A DNA stretch of 35,120 nt from an uncultured Bacteroidota bacterium (GTDB lineage: Bacteria > Bacteroidota > Bacteroidia > Chitinophagales > Chitinophagaceae), in the NCBI GenBank assembly GCA_903929195.1, contig CAIYTT010000063.1, forward strand, positions 1 to 35,120. Direction: 5' to 3'. The notes under the pieces were generated by a model. It had not been told where the DNA came from, did not search any database, and worked only from the letters and a program-made list of their open reading frames with translations. Below, in pieces: positions 32,287 to 35,120 of this stretch. Each line of letters opens with the position of its first letter. The first letter of the stretch is position 1. A program made the position numbers and the translations under genes.

Positions 32287-32982
32287 ATGATGCAGAAATA
32301 TGTAAGTTCAAAACTAAGTATATACCTTATTTTTTGCATTGTATTACAAATAGCAGTGCCTCAGTTTTTGAAAGGGCAAATAAGAACAGACGATAAAGAG
32401 ATTTCGGTAAGTTGTGGCAATTATTCTTTTACAGATAGGATTTGTATAGGGCTTAATTTAGATAATGATCATGGAGAGATGCGGGCAATAGAGGCCTCCT
32501 TTACTTATCTTTATTTTGTAAGTTTTAAAATGTATTTGGGTGATGACTGTATATTAGGTTTAACAGGCGGAACACAAAGCTTTTCTTTTCAATATTATAG
32601 AGAAGATGTGGAGCACCTTTATGACTTTAGCTGCCAAGTAAGCACTTTGGCTATTGAATTGAAACGTTTATATATTAATAACAAATATGTAAACTTGTAT
32701 GGTTTTATAGGTATATGAGGCAGGTATTATACCGAAAAAATAAGTGTACCGGATTATAAAAATGCCCTTAAACCCTATTCTATTAATACCCAGTGGACAC
32801 CAATTGGTATAAGTGTAGGTAATACTATTTCCGCCTTTTTTGAATTAGGTATTGGATATAAGGGCTTTATAAATGGTGGGCTTAATTATAAAATTCATGC
32901 AAAAGGAAAAAAAAGAGAATTTCTGGAAAGCTTAGGTTTCCCGAAATTTGACGGTGGAGGGCTATTCAACAATATGCTATAA
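32287..32982 (+). pseudogene. Outer-membrane protein gene with one in-frame TGA
   Basis: One frame of 232 codons is interrupted only by a TGA at 32716-32718 (codon 144). Before it are a signal-like N-terminus and aromatic strands (ASFTYLYFVSFKMYLG); after it the same frame continues for 87 codons with equally barrel-like strands (GRYYTEKISVPDYK, GISVGNTISAFFELGIGYKG) to a TAA. The halves look like one outer-membrane beta-barrel protein of about 231 aa. Other genes here end in TGA, so it is a true stop; a GGA-to-TGA change at a Gly-Gly would explain it. It could also be a sequencing error or a very recent mutation. I do not recognise the family. Confidence 0.7.
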
Positions 32983-33262
32983 ATGCATTCGGTTTCTGAA
33001 ATGAATAGATATTAACCCTTACTTTATTAAAATATTATACAGTATTTTTGAAATGAGAAATGCCCACTGCATGTCGTCATTCCGCTTTTCGTGGAATCTC
33101 GCAATGTATAGCCTTTTTACTAAAAGAAAAGTAGTATGCAATAAATGAACGAAGATTGTATAACATTTTTAGTAAATAGTAAAGGGTGAATTTGAATAAA
33201 ATTATTAAACGTACTAAAACTACAAACAAAACAAGTAAATTAGCGGTCAAATTTCGAAATTA
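32983..33262. other. Gap with a REP-like palindrome
   Basis: 280 bp between the broken outer-membrane gene and the CoA-transferase genes. It contains one short palindromic element (33075-33102). The bases from 33150 on are AT-rich and must hold the CoA-transferase promoter, but no consensus -7 box is clear. Confidence 0.4.
33075..33102. repeat. REP-like palindromic element
   Basis: CGTCATTCCGCTTTTCGTGG followed by AATCTCGC contains ATTCC (33079-33083) and GGAAT (33093-33097) as inverted arms. CGTCATTCC...GGAATCT is the core of interspersed palindromic repeats known from many bacteria. The inner stem has decayed. One copy only is visible here. Confidence 0.45.
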
Positions 33263-33964
33263 ATGAAAAAAGTTGTATCAGGGGCAGACGAAGCAATACA
33301 AGACATACCATCGGGTGCGATACTTATGTTGGGTGGTTTTGGATTATGTGGAATACCCGAAAATTGTATTGCTGCATTAGTTAAAAAAGGTATAAATAAT
33401 CTTACCTGTATTTCTAATAATGCAGGTGTAGATGACTTTGGCATAGGATTGATGCTGCAAAAAAAACAAGTAAAAAAAATGATTTCATCGTATGTAGGTG
33501 AAAATGCAGAGTTTGAAAGACAAATGCTAAGTGGTGAACTTGAGGTTGAATTAGTACCGCAAGGCACATTAGCTACCCGTTGCATGGCTACTGCTTATGG
33601 TATGCCTGCAGTATATTTGCTGGCAGGTTATGGTACCGAAGTTGCTGACGGAAAAGAAGTAAGAAATTTTAACGGAAAAAATTATTTACTTGAAAATGCA
33701 TTTAACTCGGATTTCGCAATTGTAAAAGCTTGGAAAGGTGATACACAAGGAAATTTGATATTTAAGGATACAGCACGAAATTTTAATCCTTTAATGGCAA
33801 TGGCAGGTAAAATTACAATTGCAGAGGTTGAAGAACTTGTTGAACCCGGTATTTTAGACCCCAATTTTATACATGTTCCCGGTATTTATGTTCATCGTAT
33901 TTTTCAAGGTTTGCATTATGAAAAAAGAATAGAACAACGAACCGTTAGAAAAGTAAGTAAGTAG
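33263..33964 (+). CDS. scoA: 3-oxoacid CoA-transferase, subunit A
   Basis: Alpha subunit of a family I CoA-transferase (233 aa), most like succinyl-CoA:3-ketoacid CoA-transferase, which activates acetoacetate with CoA from succinyl-CoA. Typical blocks are [16 protein letters not shown] (21-36), the CoA-site region [31 protein letters not shown] and [12 protein letters not shown]. The end [15 protein letters not shown] is also usual. The partner subunit gene follows after 115 bp. The gene name follows the usual naming of this pair; use of other 3-oxoacids is possible. Confidence 0.9.
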   Translation: MKKVVSGADEAIQDIPSGAILMLGGFGLCGIPENCIAALVKKGINNLTCISNNAGVDDFGIGLMLQKKQVKKMISSYVGENAEFERQMLSGELEVELVPQGTLATRCMATAYGMPAVYLLAGYGTEVADGKEVRNFNGKNYLLENAFNSDFAIVKAWKGDTQGNLIFKDTARNFNPLMAMAGKITIAEVEELVEPGILDPNFIHVPGIYVHRIFQGLHYEKRIEQRTVRKVSK

Positions 33965-34079
33965 AATATGTATTTATAGAAATAAAGTATATCATATTTA
34001 GGTATTTTTAAATAAATTAATTCCTAAATAGTTTTGAAAATTGTATTACAATTTGTATCAAAAAAAACTACAACAATTT

Positions 34080-34733
34080 ATGCTTAATAAAGAACAAATT
34101 GCTAAAAGAATAGCTCAAGAATTACAAGATGGCTTTTATGTAAATTTAGGAATAGGAATACCAACATTAGTAGCAAACTATATACCGGATGGTCTTGATG
34201 TAGTGCTACAAAGTGAAAATGGATTATTAGGTATGGGACCATTTCCTTATGAGGGTGAAGAAGACCCTGATTTGATAAATGCAGGTAAACAAACAATAAC
34301 AACAATACCGGGTTCTGCTTTTTTTGATAGTGCAATGAGTTTCGGTATGATTAGAGCCGGCAAAGTACACCTTACTGTTTTAGGAGCTATGGAAGTTGCA
34401 GACAATGGTGATATTGCTAACTGGAAAATTCCGGGCAAAATGGTTAAAGGTATGGGAGGAGCTATGGACTTAGTTGCTGCAGCACAAAATATTATTGTAG
34501 CCATGCAACATACAAACCCCAAAGGTGAAAGTAAACTGCTGTCTAAATGCACTTTACCGCTAACAGGGGTAGGTTGTGTAAAAAAAGTAGTAACAGACCT
34601 TGGCGTTTTTAATATTACAGAAAATGGATTTGAATGTATTGAATATGCACCTGGAGTAACTATAGACGAAATTATTGCAAAAACAGCCGGCAGGATAACT
34701 ATTGCACCAACAGTAAAAGAAATTGCAATTTAA
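34080..34733 (+). CDS. scoB: 3-oxoacid CoA-transferase, subunit B
   Basis: Beta subunit of the same CoA-transferase (217 aa from this ATG). The start MLNKEQIAKRIAQEL and VNLGIGIPTLVANY are typical. The catalytic glutamate is Glu46 in LQSENGLLGMGP, which forms the enzyme-CoA thioester. A later block, NWKIPGKMVKGMGGAMDL, is also conserved. A longer frame opens at a TTG at 34041, but its 13 extra residues do not resemble the family, so I use the ATG at 34080. The pair is expected to work in the cytoplasm in ketone-body or butyrate-type metabolism. Confidence 0.9.
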   Translation: MLNKEQIAKRIAQELQDGFYVNLGIGIPTLVANYIPDGLDVVLQSENGLLGMGPFPYEGEEDPDLINAGKQTITTIPGSAFFDSAMSFGMIRAGKVHLTVLGAMEVADNGDIANWKIPGKMVKGMGGAMDLVAAAQNIIVAMQHTNPKGESKLLSKCTLPLTGVGCVKKVVTDLGVFNITENGFECIEYAPGVTIDEIIAKTAGRITIAPTVKEIAI

Positions 34734-34784
34734 ATAATTTCATATAAAAATTAAACTTAATTTTGCTTTATTAAATTTTCGTTT

Positions 34785-35014
34785 ACGGCAGAACTAAGAA
34801 TAACTATTCCGGATAGCAAACTTCCTATCTTCTTTTTATTGGCAAAAGAACTTGATTTTGTTGTTGTTGATAAAAAAACGGCTACGAATCTAACGGCTAA
34901 ACAAAAAAATGGGTTGATGATTTTAAAACTTCTTTAAATGAGGTTGAAATGCATTTAGAAGGAAAAGGAAAAATAAAACTAAAATCAGCAGAACAATTAT
35001 TGGATGAACTATAA
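34785..35014 (+). pseudogene. Decayed antitoxin gene (start lost, frameshift)
   Basis: From an ACG at 34785 one frame reads AELRITIPDSKLPIFFLLAK, then ELDFVVVDKKTATNLTAKQ, and stops at 34935. The expected continuation is in another frame: KWVDDFKTSLNEVEMHLEGK, then KIKLKSAEQLLDEL, stopping at 35012-35014. The switch falls at a run of seven A (34903-34909). Joined, they give an antitoxin-like protein of about 77 aa ending in the LLDEL type of tail, with its ATG apparently changed to ACG. The family is not named; antitoxin is inferred from size, tail and the coupled frame that follows. Confidence 0.55.
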
Positions 35015-35063
35015 AATTCTAACATCTACTACATTTGAAAAAGGTATCTATTCAGCTTCATAA
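35004..35063 (+). pseudogene. Truncated toxin gene fragment
   Basis: An ATG inside the end of the antitoxin remnant opens MNYKILTSTTFEKGIYSAS and stops at 35061-35063. The first 12 residues look like the start of a RelE/ParE-type toxin (MNYKI...FEK). A shifted frame continues KKVSIQLHKMNPVGIL toward the window end, but it also crosses a palindrome, so the gene is broken or replaced there. Confidence 0.45.
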
Positions 35064-35067
35064 AATG

Positions 35068-35082
35068 AATCCCGTCGGGATT
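35068..35082. repeat. Perfect palindrome AATCCCGTCGGGATT
   Basis: Seven-base arms around a single T, placed within what should be the toxin coding sequence. It is much more GC-rich than its surroundings and looks like a small inserted repeat. Only one copy is seen in the window. Confidence 0.45.
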
Positions 35083-35120
35083 TTGAAAATGGAATATTTA
35101 CTTTTTATTTTGCAAGCCTG

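Noticed and set aside
32716-32718. TGA read as selenocysteine, tryptophan or glycine
   Set aside because: Several other genes here (ending at 4608, 13123, 15376 and 32256) stop at TGA, and no SECIS-like hairpin or Sec-family active site is visible, so recoding is unlikely.
34041-34079. TTG start of CoA-transferase subunit B
   Set aside because: The 13 extra residues do not resemble the family, and the ATG at 34080 begins the normal N-terminus.
1-35120. tRNA, rRNA, CRISPR arrays, insertion sequences or phage genes
   Set aside because: I looked through the gaps for cloverleaf-like folds, regularly spaced repeats and transposase or integrase motifs and found none.

Overview
The window is AT-rich chromosomal DNA from a member of the Bacteroidota, most likely on the Chitinophagales/Sphingobacteriales side. 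The evidence is: a type A sorting domain for type IX secretion (C-terminus of the protein at 15981-16997); a fused E1 alpha/beta 2-oxoacid dehydrogenase; Bacteroidota-type families (DUF3810, YraN, bifunctional PGI/PMI); an rpsF-rpsR-rplI cluster without ssb; little sign of Shine-Dalgarno sequences; and several promoters of the Bacteroidota form TTG-N(19-23)-TAnnTTTG. TGA is used as a normal stop.

Layout. 1-2.2 kb: a phosphatidylserine decarboxylase-like enzyme and an RMD1/DUF155 membrane protein, probably an operon. 2.5-3.7 kb: a lone WecE-type sugar aminotransferase. 3.9-4.6 kb: a VIT1/CCC1-type metal transporter, followed by paired hairpins. 4.7-9.7 kb (minus strand): a tight four-gene operon for a YfiR-like periplasmic protein, a TonB-dependent receptor, a HAMP/PAS histidine kinase and a single-domain response regulator. 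This is the most interesting unit: a plausible outer membrane-periplasm-inner membrane-cytoplasm signalling chain. 10-11.8 kb: a secreted esterase and a nucleoid-associated NdpA-type protein.

11.8-15.05 kb is accessory in character: a decayed antitoxin and a RelE/ParE-like toxin with several frameshifts, an intact vapBC-type module, a very strong hairpin terminator, a four-helix membrane protein, an XRE regulator beside phased direct repeats, and about 400 bp without a convincing gene. 15.05-20.1 kb: a Rieske ferredoxin, a peroxiredoxin, a type IX cargo protein, the E1 fusion and a lipoprotein. 20.2-21.9 kb (minus): rplI, rpsR and rpsF with a good promoter and a structured leader, then a small Lys/Thr-rich exported protein preceded by a sigma-54-like element.

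22.1-28.3 kb: bifunctional PGI/PMI divergent from yraN, a DUF3810 zinc-peptidase-like membrane protein, a large TMTC-like membrane/TPR protein, and two proteins of unknown function. 28.6-30.9 kb (minus): an adenosylcobalamin-binding mutase small subunit, an enoyl-CoA hydratase and an outer-membrane protein. 31.1-34.7 kb (plus): a saccharopine-dehydrogenase-like enzyme, an outer-membrane protein gene interrupted by one in-frame TGA, and both subunits of a 3-oxoacid CoA-transferase. The last 340 bp hold a second decayed toxin-antitoxin pair.

Most of the window is housekeeping and envelope genes. The accessory signal is concentrated at 4.7-9.7 kb, 11.8-15 kb and the far right end. Several open frames begin at TTG triplets that lie inside or next to promoter -7 boxes; for these I used the downstream ATG.
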